Translations under genes and position numbers: made by a program
DNA from: Adiantum capillus-veneris
Lineage: Eukaryota > Streptophyta > Polypodiopsida > Polypodiales > Pteridaceae
NCBI GenBank assembly: GCA_014529385.2
Contig: CM043944.1
Location: 75,453,884 to 75,517,883, forward strand
Length of the DNA stretch: 64,000 nt
Reading direction: 5' to 3'
The notes under the pieces: model-generated
Database searches by the model: none
The model's input: only the letters and a program-made list of their open reading frames with translations
Told to the model about the DNA's origin: nothing
Shown: one piece after another, positions 11,274 through 21,460 of the stretch
Numbering within the stretch: position 1 is the first letter of the stretch
Layout: each line of letters begins with the position of its first letter

Positions 11274-11285
11274 TGGTATCAGAGC
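11274..11285 (+). promoter_or_regulatory. Primer-binding site, initiator Met-tRNA type
   Basis: TGGTATCAGAGC is complementary to the 3' end of plant initiator Met-tRNA and is the usual primer-binding site of plant copia and many gypsy elements. It is preceded by ...GACA, as an LTR end would be. Confidence 0.6.
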
Positions 11286-11408
11286 TGCTTGGTGTAGCTC
11301 GTGCTTGAAGAGCCTTGGCGTGAAGGAGCTGTCCCATAAAGAGTAGAAGAACCTCATCGCCAACGATTTTCTTCCCAACTCCCTCTGTCGCTGCGCATCG
11401 CTGCTGCT

Positions 11409-11625
11409 TGCGTTTTGAAACGCTCTTGTGCAGCAGTGCCAGTCCCACCCCTTCTGCTTTGCGTTTTGAAACGCTATTGTGTAGCGGTGCCGGACCCACC
11501 CTTCTTGCTTGCGTTTTGAAACGCTGTTGTGATTGCTGGCGACATTTTTCTTTGTTGAGTTTTGAAACGTGCTGATGACAGTGGTCCCCCCTTTTTTTTC
11601 AGCATTGAGCCCAATGCTTTAAAAC
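11409..11625 (+). repeat. 51-bp tandem repeat, four to five decaying copies
   Basis: GCGTTTTGAAACGCT recurs at about 11410, 11461, 11511 and (as GAGTTTTGAAACGTGC) 11557, with a weaker copy near 11617. Each is followed by TTGTG.AGC.GTGCC and CCCACCC words. Spacing is close to 51 bp. The core is a near-palindrome. Confidence 0.75.
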
Positions 11626-11702
11626 GCTGTAGGTTGTGGAGGGCACCGTGAAAAGCGGCTTGGGAATAGTGGAGGAGTGGAACTGCTTGGAGATTTTGTG
11701 GC

Positions 11703-12212
11703 TTGGTTCGTGCGACCATTTTTTTGGAGTGCGAGAAGGTACCGGAGTACGAGTTTTTACAACTTCAACATGGCCCCCCTTGCTCGAGCGCCCACGACGA
11801 CAATGACCAAAACCAACTAGTGGCTATGGATAGCATATCCACCTTCCAGTTAGCGGCCTATGCACCGGCACAGTTCTTAAGGAACTCGACATATTCTTTG
11901 GCTCGAGATTATAAAGTCAAAAGCAAATGGACGAGTTCACTAGAGGACAGAGGCAAAGGAAAGCTTGACACGGATGGCAGTACCAGTACTCAATTAGCTG
12001 CCTCGGTACTCACGAGGTACACAATTGTTATGAATGTGACTCTACGCTTTTGTTTGGCATCGGAGTGTGAAGCCAAAGACAAAAGCAGGAACTCACATGA
12101 CAACAAAGACAAAGGCAAGCTGGACAGAGACTACGGTAATAAAGATTTGACAGAGGAGATCGGCATGGGACACGTGGCGGCGGCCACATTGGCCTTGATG
12201 TCAGATTTCTAG
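11703..12212 (+). CDS. Unrecognised ORF, 169 codons
   Basis: Open from 11703 to 12212. I do not recognise the protein. Internally it shows two imperfect repeats: a ST.QLAA word followed some 35-50 residues later by KGKLD (about residues 44-86 and 90-140). It is hydrophilic and Lys/Asp-rich in the second half. It lies downstream of the orphan primer-binding site, where a gag could start, but no gag domain or zinc knuckle is seen. It may be chance. Confidence 0.15.
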   Translation: MVRATIFLECEKVPEYEFLQLQHGPPCSSAHDDNDQNQLVAMDSISTFQLAAYAPAQFLRNSTYSLARDYKVKSKWTSSLEDRGKGKLDTDGSTSTQLAASVLTRYTIVMNVTLRFCLASECEAKDKSRNSHDNKDKGKLDRDYGNKDLTEEIGMGHVAAATLALMSDF

Positions 12213-12758
12213 TCAAAGGGAAAGTGTGACCACTAGCTTGAGCCAGAGAGGCTCGTGAGTGGCAGCGAGGGCCAAGGAGTGCTCCCTATGATTAATTTGG
12301 ACCCTTGTGTTGGAGTTCAAGTTATGGGTGTTTGGACCCGTAGGTCGGAGTTCAATGCTCATGCATCTGGCAGGGACCCAATCAAACGTCTAAAACACTA
12401 TGGATGAGTGCACCAATCCATCGTTGTTGGTTGGATCATGGACAAGATGGACTATTCATTATTTTGGAGTTTTATATTTTGGACGTGATGTGTTCACAGT
12501 TCACGAATGGGGATCTTTGGACGTAGTCTAGTCTACAATTCAAATTTTTTACGAAGGCAACCGATGCTCAAGATGGCATTATTCTTAGGTACAAAGTTGA
12601 GGGGAGCAACACGTGTATCCAGTTGGTGGCCTTTACTGGGGTGTCCATGGTATAGCTTCTTCATCCACTTGGTCTCACTATTAATGTCCACTATGAGCTG
12701 CGGAGACGGTGTTAAGAGTTTTGGCATCTCAAGTGAACTGCCCAATATGATCCCATTA

Positions 12759-13243
12759 TTTTTTTTTTTTCGAGAAAAAGATCCTTCTATTAGTTAATGA
12801 AAGCTGCCCATAGGGCTACATCCACCTCTGCAAGAGAGGGCTACAACAAACATGATGGGGAGACTCTCCCAATGAAAAAAAAAAAACAGCATATATACAA
12901 TGGGGCTAAAACAAGAGATGGGAGGAGGGAAAAGCCACACAGGTGGACAATAGTGCCATCTGAGCACCCCCTGGACCATGGAGTAAAACGGCCCAGGGTG
13001 CCAGAGACGAAGGAAAGCCTCGCGGCGCTCCCGCATGCGGTTGGAGCTGCCCTGTAGTCCCTCAAGCTGTCCTCTGAGAGTGTGGACCAGCTCTAGCCAA
13101 AAGTCACGAACAGTCTCCGCTGGTGGTACAGGGCGAGCCTCAAAGATGCGGAAACAACGGGCCCGCCAGATGAACCAGAGAGCTAGGCTGGGTAATTTAC
13201 TGAGGTTGCTATATAAGCAACCCCTTGCCTCCATTATATACAC
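12759..13243 (-). mobile_element. 5'-truncated L1-type LINE, ORF2 C-terminus with poly(A) tail
   Basis: A minus-strand ORF of 149 codons (13243-12794) contains SLALWFIWRARCFRIFEARP, the conserved Trp-rich block at the end of plant L1 ORF2. The element then reads into CTTTTTCTCG followed by a run of A (seen as T at about 12760-12771 on the + strand). The poly(A) tail sets this LINE apart from the TC-tailed family. The 5' truncation is near 13243. Confidence 0.7.
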
Positions 13244-13280
13244 ATTCAGTTATTCATTGCCAAGGTTGATTGGTTCAGGA

Positions 13281-13282
<2 letters not shown>

Positions 13283-13314
<32 letters not shown>
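13283..13314 (+). repeat. (CT)16 microsatellite
   Basis: Pure CT run with no LINE 3' UTR block beside it. Confidence 0.9.
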
Positions 13315-13316
<2 letters not shown>

Positions 13317-13319
13317 TGT

Positions 13320-13633
13320 CCTGCCCCCGCTCCCTGCTGCTGCGGCCGCTGCCCTTGCCACTGCTGCTCCCGCTCCATTGCCCCCCCCCCCCCCTCCTTT
13401 TCCCCCTCCCCTGCTGCGCCCGCTGCCGCCTGCGCTCGCTTCCCCCCTTCCTGCTGCTCCCTCCGGCTCGCGCTGCTGTGGCCCTGTCCCCGCTCCCTCG
13501 CGCTCTCTCCCCGCAACTCTCCAACCTAGTGAGACAGAGAAAAAATGCGTAGAGAGAGAAAAAGGGGGGAAAACCTATGTAGAAAGAGAAAGAGGCGGGG
13601 AAAATTGCGTAGAGAGACAAAGAGGGAGAGAAT
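13320..13633. repeat. GC-rich CCC/CTG low-complexity DNA and a 36-bp repeat
   Basis: From 13320 to 13520 the + strand is a C-rich mix of CTGCTG, CCGC and CCCC words, which creates artificial Pro/Leu- or Arg/Gly/Ser-rich ORFs in several frames. From about 13540 to 13632 a unit of roughly 36 bp (AAAA.TGCGTAGAGAGA.AAAG.GGGG) occurs three times. Confidence 0.65.
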
Positions 13634-13740
13634 GTAGCAGGCTACAGTGTCACTTTCACAGGACAGTTAGTACAGTTTGGACGTTATAGTTGGTTTTTGG
13701 TTTGGTCTGGTTCACACTGGACGGACTCGTTGGTCGCTCT

Positions 13741-13907
13741 CTATGTAGTCCGAAGCCTCATCCACATACATGCCAAAAAGAGTGGGGGATAGTGTGCCCC
13801 TCTTTCACCCCAATGGTGGAGTGAATAATCTCTGACATCCCCTGGGGCGTACGCACTCTATCCTGTAACTGCCTTGTACAAGGCAATGATCCCCCATATG
13901 AGAAAGA
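13741..13907 (-). mobile_element. LINE RT fragment in the host-gene intron
   Basis: Read on the minus strand this gives LIWGIIALYKAVTG, then a frame with STIGVKEGH, matching the RT segment of LINE copies B and C between KAFDTV and YADD (copy B about 5050-5215). It is about 170 bp long, has stops, and lacks flanking LINE sequence. It sits about 180 bp before the penultimate host exon, so it is probably intronic. Confidence 0.65.
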
Positions 13908-14090
13908 GTTTTTAACATTGTAGGTCTCAAGAGACTGATTTTGAATTCCAAGTCAATTTATGTTTCCTATTTGGAGGGAGAGATAGAGTGGGAGGGCATT
14001 TATACTGTCTGAGGCATCTGGCCTTTGAAATCAAAAGCTGTTTTAACCCAAGGAGTTGATTTTTCTGCTAAATTTGTATCCTTGTTTCAG

Positions 14091-14183
14091 GTGGCTCGGA
14101 GGCATCACAAAGTTCTTCCCAAGGACTTGGATTACATGACAATCAATACTTTATCCTTGGAATCCCGGGAGAAGCTTTCAAAG
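14091..14183 (+). CDS. MTO1: MnmG/GidA/MTO1-like tRNA-modification enzyme, penultimate exon
   Basis: 31 codons in phase 0 between a pyrimidine-rich acceptor (CTTGTTTCAG) and a GTACGT donor. The peptide contains HHKVLPKDLDYMTI and LSLESREKLSK, matching the C-terminal helical domain of MnmG/GidA (bacterial counterpart LPATLDY...GLS.E...KL). Plant homologues are nucleus-encoded and organelle-targeted; with the GTPase MnmE they install the 5-carboxymethylaminomethyl group on wobble uridine 34 of certain tRNAs, using FAD. The FAD-binding part would be encoded upstream, but none is visible between 1 and 14090, so the preceding exon lies outside the window or the gene is truncated. No stop or frameshift is present. 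Confidence 0.85.
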
Positions 14184-15678
14184 GTACGTTTGTGATAAAC
14201 TACATATTTGGTCTTTGGTGTATATAAATCAAGCAAACAAATTAATTGTGTTTTGTTTCGTCAAACAAAAATTGGCGTTGATTGCGTGTCCAGGGCTTGC
14301 ACTACTATTAGTCTATCGCATGCCACTTGAAATGGTGGTGTGGACTGAAAATTCAGATATTAAAAATAGTTGGGGGGAGTTCACTGAGAGTTTACATTCA
14401 ATTAATTATTACATGCAGTTCACAATGAGATCATTGGGCACTCGAAAAAGTTCAATTGATCATTACATGCAGTTCACAGTGAGATCACCGGGCACACCTA
14501 AAGTTCAATTGAGACAGACAAGTTTACATTGGACATGTAGTTCAGCCTGACTTGACTGGTGGCTACCATAGAATCCTCTTTTTCTAGTTTGCAATTAGGT
14601 GAATCGGAGGTTTGAGATATTTTCCTTAAAAGGAAGAAAAGCCTTCTGTTTGTCCTCTGTATGAGTTTTGAGAAACTTACAGCATGTACAACGTACGGCT
14701 CCATTCATACCATATAGGCTGTACGGTGCATTGAATGCACCTATCGTGCCATACCTGGGTACATTAAAAAAAGCACATTACAAAAGCATACATGTATTTG
14801 ACCATTAATCACTCTTGGAACCTTAGAAAAGCAGAATCTTCTGCCAACGAGTTACTGCATCTTCACAGAATAAGGATAATGACCAATTAGGGAAGGTCTT
14901 ATAGAATAGACACAGGAGACTTTTCATAAGGTCAGAAAAGTCTAAACTTATGAATTATAAGAGAGGCTAAAACACTCACAAAACCACCAAGGCATGGCAC
15001 ACAACAAACGGGCAAAGAAGAAAAATTAAGTCACCTTTTTGTCTTTCTTAACAAAAATTAGATAAAAACATATGATTATTTACTTGGACTAAGTACAGCG
15101 ATTCTAATTTATTTCATAATTTAGATTTTTTAATAAAATGGTATGAATTTTTACAAAGCATAAAACTCAATTCAGTTCAGTACTGTAACTTCTGTTCTGA
15201 ACACAAGCTGAACACTACATATTTTTCCACCTTGTATGTGATGGTTAGGAGGAATAGCAGAATAATTAATTGACCTCATGCAACTATTCAAATGGAGAGT
15301 TAGAATCGAGGTGCATGGATGGTATTTTTAAGGGTGTGGGTTGTTATGCGCCTGATCATAGTCGATGCTTGTAATGGGAGAAAACAGAAATGATAGGTCT
15401 AATTGTGATGGGTTTCATACATGACAGATTAAACTTAATCTATATTATTACATAAATCTCATGAAACAGGCTCACAGGCAACAGAAGCCATGGCGTCTTT
15501 CACTTTTGCAGTCCCTGTGTTTCATGGCAGATAGCTATTCCTTGAAGGCCTTAGGCCTGAAGCTCACGCTTCTCCTCTGTGCCCTTCTCTCTGTTTTTTG
15601 ACATTTAAGAATTAATTTTTTTGGTTTAACTCAATAAAAAAAAAAAAGATTTTCTATGAACTTCTTCAACTGTTGTAG
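14184..15678 (+). other. Last intron of the MTO1-like gene
   Basis: GT-AG intron of 1495 bp: donor AAG|GTACGT, acceptor TTCTTCAACTGTTGTAG. AT-rich, with no coding sequence recognised. A short duplication (ATTACATGCAGTTCACA.TGAGATCA) lies at about 14408-14487. Confidence 0.85.
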
Positions 15679-15861
15679 ATCCGCCCAGAGAACATTGGTC
15701 AAGCGTCAAGAATTGGTGGTGTCAATCCAGCCGATATTACATCCCTTTTAGTTTACTTGGAGGTGCAGAAAAGAAAAGCTGATAGAAAGGAAACAATATT
15801 GCCACAGGAAGATGCTAAAGCAATGCAACTGGCCGAGCAGAGTGTCTGCTGTTCTGCTTAA
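15679..15861 (+). CDS. MTO1: MnmG/GidA/MTO1-like tRNA-modification enzyme, last exon
   Basis: 60 codons plus TAA. It begins [20 protein letters not shown], the most conserved C-terminal motif of MnmG/GidA (bacterial form IGQASRISGVTPAAI), followed by [11 protein letters not shown], the helix that contacts MnmE and tRNA in bacterial structures. The last 20 residues (ending QSVCCSA) are a divergent tail of the kind plant homologues carry. The phase agrees with the preceding exon. The following ~200 bp is the likely 3' UTR, though no clear AATAAA is seen. The two exons look functional because frame, splice sites and conserved residues are all kept. Confidence 0.88.
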   Translation: MRPENIGQASRIGGVNPADITSLLVYLEVQKRKADRKETILPQEDAKAMQLAEQSVCCSA

Positions 15862-17684
15862 ATTAGATGCTGCTTGCTAGGTGGTGTGGAAAGGTTTGTA
15901 TATAAAAGTTGACAGTTCCTAAGCTCTGAATATGTAGGTAAGGTCAGTGGTGTTGAAGCTGCTTAACATTGTAAGATAGCAGATTAAAAGGTTGAAGACG
16001 CTACTTTGTAACATGAGAAGTTGCTCATTAAGAGGATGCTTAACCACAAATTATTTTGATAAGAGCTATGTCATGTATTCGATGATATCTTTTTTCTGTG
16101 GAGACTGAGGTGAACAGTGTCTCGGAGGAGTCTATTATTACCATCATCCAATCACTAACAGTCATGGAAGACACGCAAAGTCAATACTCACAAAATGCAG
16201 CTTAGGAGACAAAAAATAGCAGATTTACGAATCAATTGTAGGACCCATCACGAAACACATCCACTATGAAACAACCCACATGAACAAGCTAGGTCCCAGC
16301 TGTGCTTTCTCATTTTGCACTCCAGTGATTCTCATCACATTGCTCTAATTCTACTGAAGCTGGCACAGCTAACAATCTAATAAAAGTAGCCTCACAACTT
16401 GAACCTTTGATGGACACACTAACTATGCCCGAAGCTTCAAGAAGATTCTGATGTCACATTAGCTGTGCATGAAGCTTTATAAGAAGTTCCTATTGAGCAG
16501 GGTTTGGTACATAGTTGAGTGTGTTGAGAGTATGAGCCGCAAGGATAGGAGTCCCCAGCTCTTGACCGATCCTCTTGTAGTAATGGCTCAATGACATTAT
16601 AATATAACAACTGGCAGCACACTCATCCGATAATGCACTCGAGCAAATATATGAGAACCCATGAAAACTATCAAGGGGTGGCTGTTTCATGTTTGTTTTG
16701 TATGGATGGGTTGGAGGGCTGCTATTGGTAAGATGTGCGACATTTCAAATTCCTTCATCTTTAGTCTGAGTCACAAAACAGATATGGTATTCTGAGGTGT
16801 ATTGCCTAGAGAGCCTTGGACACCAGGAGAAAGTACATCTTTAGAGCTCTCTCTCTCTCTCTCTCTCTCTCTCTAGTTTGTGACACTCTCAATTGTGCCA
16901 TTTGCCACATTTTTTCCAACGAAGTTTTTTGTGTGTGTTTTTTATTGTCTTCACATTACTTGGTTGCCCGAGAGAAGTCTGCATTTCTTTGATAATCTTT
17001 GTTGAGTATCTTGCCATTGAACTTTGATCACACGTCCAAGTGAGCTTCTAGCGATTGCCTTGCTTGAAACTATCTTTGCACTACTAGAAAAAGCCGGTGC
17101 CGAACAACTCTTTGGGCATCTAAGTTTATGGTAACCCTTCGGATTTTCTGCCTCCAATGTGTCTTGTAGACATAGGTGCAGCTGGGACCATAATGAGTTG
17201 AATTGTTTTCTTCTTGAGATCAGTCGACTCACTGCTTATTACTTGAACAAAAAAATTCTAGAGAGAATCTTTTGAGAAAACTTTCAGAATCAATAATTGA
17301 GCTTAAGACTTCGAAACCAATTTCAATGAGAAAATATCATCTAATAAAAAATCGGCGATAATGAAGATTTTGACCAAGAACAACCAACTTTCTCCATCAA
17401 ACCATCCTTAGCCTATCATGAAACTTACTTGACAACTTGGCTAATTTTTTGTTAAAATTTAATGCATCCCTTTGTAACGATGGTCACAATATCCTAAAAG
17501 TTGTATTTCAAGTTCAAAGTGTAGTACAAGCCACATGTTTTTGCAATTTACCAATACATATTATAAAATTTCATTGCTAAATCACAAAAAACCATTTACA
17601 AAGTAGGATTCCAAATTGTCTAGGACTTCTTTCCTATGTTGGATAATGCAAGTTAATGTGGTGGCCCTCGGATTTCTTGGAATT
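15862..17684. other. Downstream intergenic DNA, no gene recognised
   Basis: Contains the likely host 3' UTR, a (CT)n at 16847-16874 and a possible CACTA-type terminus at 17079. A 93-codon minus-strand ORF (17232-16951) matches no family I know and is not called. Confidence 0.5.
17079..17098 (+). mobile_element. Possible CACTA-transposon terminus
   Basis: CACTACTAGAAAAAGCCGG resembles the terminal motif of plant CACTA elements (CACTAC.AGAAAA). No opposite terminus (TTTTCT.GTAGTG) or transposase was found nearby. The related word CTACTAGAAAAC also occurs in the tandem duplication at 17685-18279. Confidence 0.3.
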
Positions 17685-18279
17685 CCCATGGGTTTGCAAG
17701 TAATTATGGCTTTAATCTAAAATTGGGCCATAGCTTAGAGGTGTACTACTAGAAAACCCAAAGTGGGGCCATATCTTAGGGGTGTGCTACTAGAAAACAC
17801 GAAGTATCATGCAAAGTGTAGATCTATGAACTGGAACGTCAAGTTAGGATTGGATCTCATTGGACAAAAAGAAAACCCCTAGTATATTTAGGGTGGAAAG
17901 CTTCAACTCTACATTGTCACTTTGAATCATTCCATCTTCATTAGGAATGAAATGTGTAAATAATAGGTGTTTGAAAGAATCCCATGGGTTTGCAAGTAAT
18001 TATGGCTTTAATCTAAAATTGGGCCATAGCTTAGAGGTGTACTACTAGAAAACCCAAAGTGGGGTCATATCTTAGGGGTGTGCTACTAGAAAACACGAAG
18101 TATCATGCAAAGTGGAGGTATATGAACTGGAACGTCAAGTTAGGATTGGATCTCATTGGACAAAAAGAAAACCCCTAGTATATTTAGGGTGGAAAGCTTC
18201 AACTCTACATTGTCACTTTGAATCATTCCATCTTCATTAGGAATGAAATGTGTAAATAATAGGTGTTTGAAAGAATCCC
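17685..18279 (+). repeat. 296-bp tandem duplication, two near-identical copies
   Basis: The unit starting CCCATGGGTTTGCAAG at 17685 starts again at 17981 and ends at about 18276. By eye the copies differ at only a handful of bases (for example GGGGCCATATC against GGGGTCATATC). Each unit contains a shorter inner duplication (GGCCATA.CTTAG.GGTGT.CTACTAGAAAAC, twice), so the structure is a repeat within a repeat. Confidence 0.92.
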
Positions 18280-18965
18280 TACTAGAGTAATAAATTAACC
18301 CTTCTTTAGGAATGAATAAGTGTAGAAGATAAGGAAGCATTTTAAGGGAATATATCCAAATTTTGGTTTTATGTTAATAAAAGTCATCCATTTTAAACCA
18401 TGTGATGCAATACCATCTTGTGAGGTGAAAGCCATTTCAAACTCAACTAGTAGAAGAATAATTTTGTGAGAAGAAGGGGGTTGCTATGTGTTGGAAGATT
18501 TGAACAACATATTCTTGCTCCAGAAAGGAGATGCTTGAGAGGTTTCTTGAGCCCTTGTAATAGAAGGTGCTCTCATTTTTTTAATTGATGCGAGATTGGG
18601 GGCTATGAGCTTCCAATTCGTATCAATAGACACTTTTTTAATATGTAGATTTTAGGCTTGTTGGTCCAAAAGTGTTTCTGATGTAGTAAGGATTGTACCT
18701 ACCAAGCTTGGTGTTGATCAAAGTTGGATTTTTATTGGTTGTGTATGGATGTGTGGTTGGATCAGAGAAATAAAAATCAGACTATCTGCAATTAGAGAGT
18801 TTATAGATTGTTTTCATAAATTGTATTGTGTTCAAACAAGAGATTGACAATCTCTTAGCGTACCTCTATGCCCTAATCGAGTCACTTGTTCCTTAAGATT
18901 GGCATTTTAGTTTTGGGATCGTCTCTTTGTGAGATGTGACAGATGTAAAAAGACTCCACAAACAT
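18280..18965 (+). mobile_element. Probable 3' part of an LTR (gypsy type)
   Basis: This stretch precedes a gypsy-type primer-binding site and ends ...AAACA, as an LTR would. No matching second copy was found in the window, so its left boundary is unknown. Confidence 0.3.
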
Positions 18966-18966
18966 T

Positions 18967-18984
18967 GGTGCTGTTGCCGAGGAA
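18967..18984 (+). promoter_or_regulatory. Primer-binding-site-like sequence, gypsy type
   Basis: TGGTGCTGTTGCCGAGGA closely resembles the TGGCGCCGTTGCCGGGGA primer-binding sites of plant gypsy elements, with a few transition-type differences. It could belong to the decayed gypsy element whose gag starts near 22130. Confidence 0.5.
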
Positions 18985-18985
18985 C

Positions 18986-21460
18986 AAATACCTAAACTAG
19001 TGTGAACATATGTAAAACCGATAGAGTTACCTTAGATAGATTCTTTAGATAGAGTAGGATAGAAGTGAAGACCAAAGTATCCTTGGTCTTTGTGTCGTAT
19101 GTGGCGAGTTTCTCGCTATAAGAGTAGTCGTAAGATATAGTAAAGTGTTGAGGATAGGTTTAGAGTTTGGCGTGAAGCTTTGTGCCTGTTATATCAATGA
19201 TGTTCGCATGAGGCTAAAAAATGCAAGAAAACATAAAATTTCAGATTTGGTGTAGTAAGTTGTTGATTTGAGTTGTTTTTTAGGTTATTTTCTTGTCATA
19301 GGATTAGAGCAAGTAGAGAAGTTTGGACAAGTACTCTATTCATTGTGGATTTAGACTGAGTCGAAAAGACACTCACTTTGGTTTTAAACCCAAAGTGTGG
19401 TGAAGGTTCGAGAAGGGAACACATCATTGCAAGTTGTGATTTGGGGACATAGAATGCATACAAGTACACAATATCAAACAAAAAGTTCAAAAAATTGACG
19501 AAAAGTCTTTAAGAAAAAATTGTATTTTTTCCTTTTTTCCTATAAAGTTAATATGAGGGTTATTTGCACTTTTTGACTTGACAAGAGAATTTGGTTAGTT
19601 TGTTCAAGCATTTATGTGAAAGTTGGTTGCAGAAGGAAGTATAATTGTGTGCAAGAGCCACGCAACGTCTTGTCAGTAAGGTCATATGTGCTGAAAAATT
19701 ATAAGAAAAAAAATGTAATACATGCCATTTAGTGTGCTTATTAGAGAGTGAAAGATGTACTGGACCAAGAAACACAAAAAAAGAGCATCCCTGAGCAAAT
19801 ACAAGAAAAAAAACACCTTTTTCTTCAACACTCTACTACAGGGGTGAGGAATTGACAAGACTTGGGAAAAGGTACTTTTTAACCCAAGAAAGCAAGCCAT
19901 CATATCAAAAGTGTGTTTAGACATATAGTGTGAGTGAGCTCAACAATCTCAGCTCTGAGACGAAAACAATTGAGAATCACAAGTGCCAGAAAACGCTAAA
20001 ATTGGCTTAGAGCACTCGAAAGAGGTCAAAACAGGATCTAAATTGGTAGGTAATATCTGCAGAGAGTGGAGAACCTAACAAAATAGAAAAATAATCATTA
20101 TGATAACTCCGTGTAAATCTAAAAAAAAAAACTTTTTTTTCAAGGTTTCTTTTTTTTCAAGGAAAATTTGGTGTGCTCATAGATTTTGATGTGAGAAAGT
20201 CAATGTTCTATTCAAAATCAAAAACCATCTAAAACTCCAAATTGGAGAAAAATTGGTAGGTAGGCGATTCATAAGGTAAGAAACTGAACTTAGGTGAAAA
20301 AATATGAAAACATTGAAAAGAAAGCATCTTGAGGGAAAAATACTTTCTTTCCCAAGTGCTTCAAAAAGAGTAAAATTTTATGTGCTCATTCTTGATTGCA
20401 TCTCAAGATCAGTGGTTTTTTCATATTAGTATTTGGACTTTTTTGGTGGCTTTTATGATCAAAACAATGTAAGTTCTAAAAAAGTTAGAGTGAAAGTAGG
20501 AGGTCATTTTGGACTCCAAATTCCACAAAATTTGACAAGGAGACTCTAAAGAGACCGGGAACGCAGTGAACTAAGCAAAACTAAAAAAAGTTTCAAAAAA
20601 ATAGTTTAAGAAAGAAATATAATTTTTATTGAAAAATTAGCTAAAATTTGGGGTAGTCATTCTCCTCCTTTATTACAAGCCCGTTTGTCTTTTCAGATTT
20701 CAATTTGGGCATTTTGGTCATATGTTATGTGCATATTAGTACTAGGAACAGATTGGAAACAATATAGAATTTGACCAGTGACCAAAGTAAGACTGGAACT
20801 AGATGAAACTTGAACTGTGGAGTGTATTAACCTTCTTGAACCTCCGGGATTTTTTTTATTTTTTTTTTGGCCTGCTGACCATATTGACCATCTTAAAAAA
20901 GAACGCTTAAAAAAAAAGGGTTGTTAGATTGGGCGCAAATTTTGTGTGCTTGTAGTACATGGTGTGAAGTGCACAATCAAAATTTGGTGTCATTTGGACT
21001 TTGGGAGTGTAAGATACAAGAAAAATAGTGTGCCATGACCGACTAAAATAAAGATTATTTGTGTTTTCCTTGACCAAAAAAGAAAAAAACTCGGCAAACA
21101 TGGTATACTAAGAGCGAGGAATCTAGTGAAAGGAAAAAATCAAATTTGGACCACTTTGACAGAAAAAAGAAAAAACAAGATTTTCTTCCAACAAGTGAAA
21201 AGTGTTGAGGCTGAGTCAAGACTTGGTAACTGTGTTGTGCATGTCTAGTACATTGAAGTGACTAAATTTGGGCCAAAAATACCTAGTAGAACTCAAGTTA
21301 CAAGCAGATTTGTGTTGCAAGGAAAAATTAGTTTTCACTTAAAAGTCATAACTTTCACATAGAGACTCTGATTGTAATTTTTTAAAAAAAAAACGTAGCC
21401 TAAAAGTGGCTCTTTAGATCACCCAAAATTTATCATTGCTAACCCTAGCTCAACTCCCAA
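18986..21460. repeat. AT-rich leader with very degenerate tandem repeats
   Basis: No gene seen. A theme of an A-rich run, AAATTTGG or AAATTTT, then TGTGCTCAT or TGTGCTTG with GATTTTGATGTG-like words, recurs near 20162, 20374, 20641, 20932 and 21230 (spacing about 210-300 bp). Sequence identity between units is low, so this is a tentative call. Confidence 0.35.

Larger units (their letters stand above)
11239..12750 (+). mobile_element. Orphan LTR-retrotransposon leader (possible)
   Basis: The segment starts with about 35 bp that could be an LTR end (finishing in TTTGACA), then a perfect initiator-Met-tRNA primer-binding site. After it come a 51-bp tandem repeat and an unassigned ORF. No gag or pol is visible. 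A doubled motif of about 50 bp (TTTGGACCC..GGAGTTCAA) occurs at 12296-12353. The LTR upstream of the site is missing, apparently replaced by LINE copy C. The boundaries are a guess. Confidence 0.35.

Noticed and set aside
13246-13689. Pro/Leu- and Arg/Gly/Ser-rich ORFs of up to 139 codons
   Set aside because: They arise from CT and CCC/CTG low-complexity DNA, open in four frames.
16437-16690. Two overlapping minus-strand ORFs downstream of MTO1
   Set aside because: Short, overlapping in different frames, no known motif.
16951-17232. 93-codon minus-strand ORF
   Set aside because: No recognisable domain, and it contains the CACTA-like terminus on the other strand; no evidence of expression.
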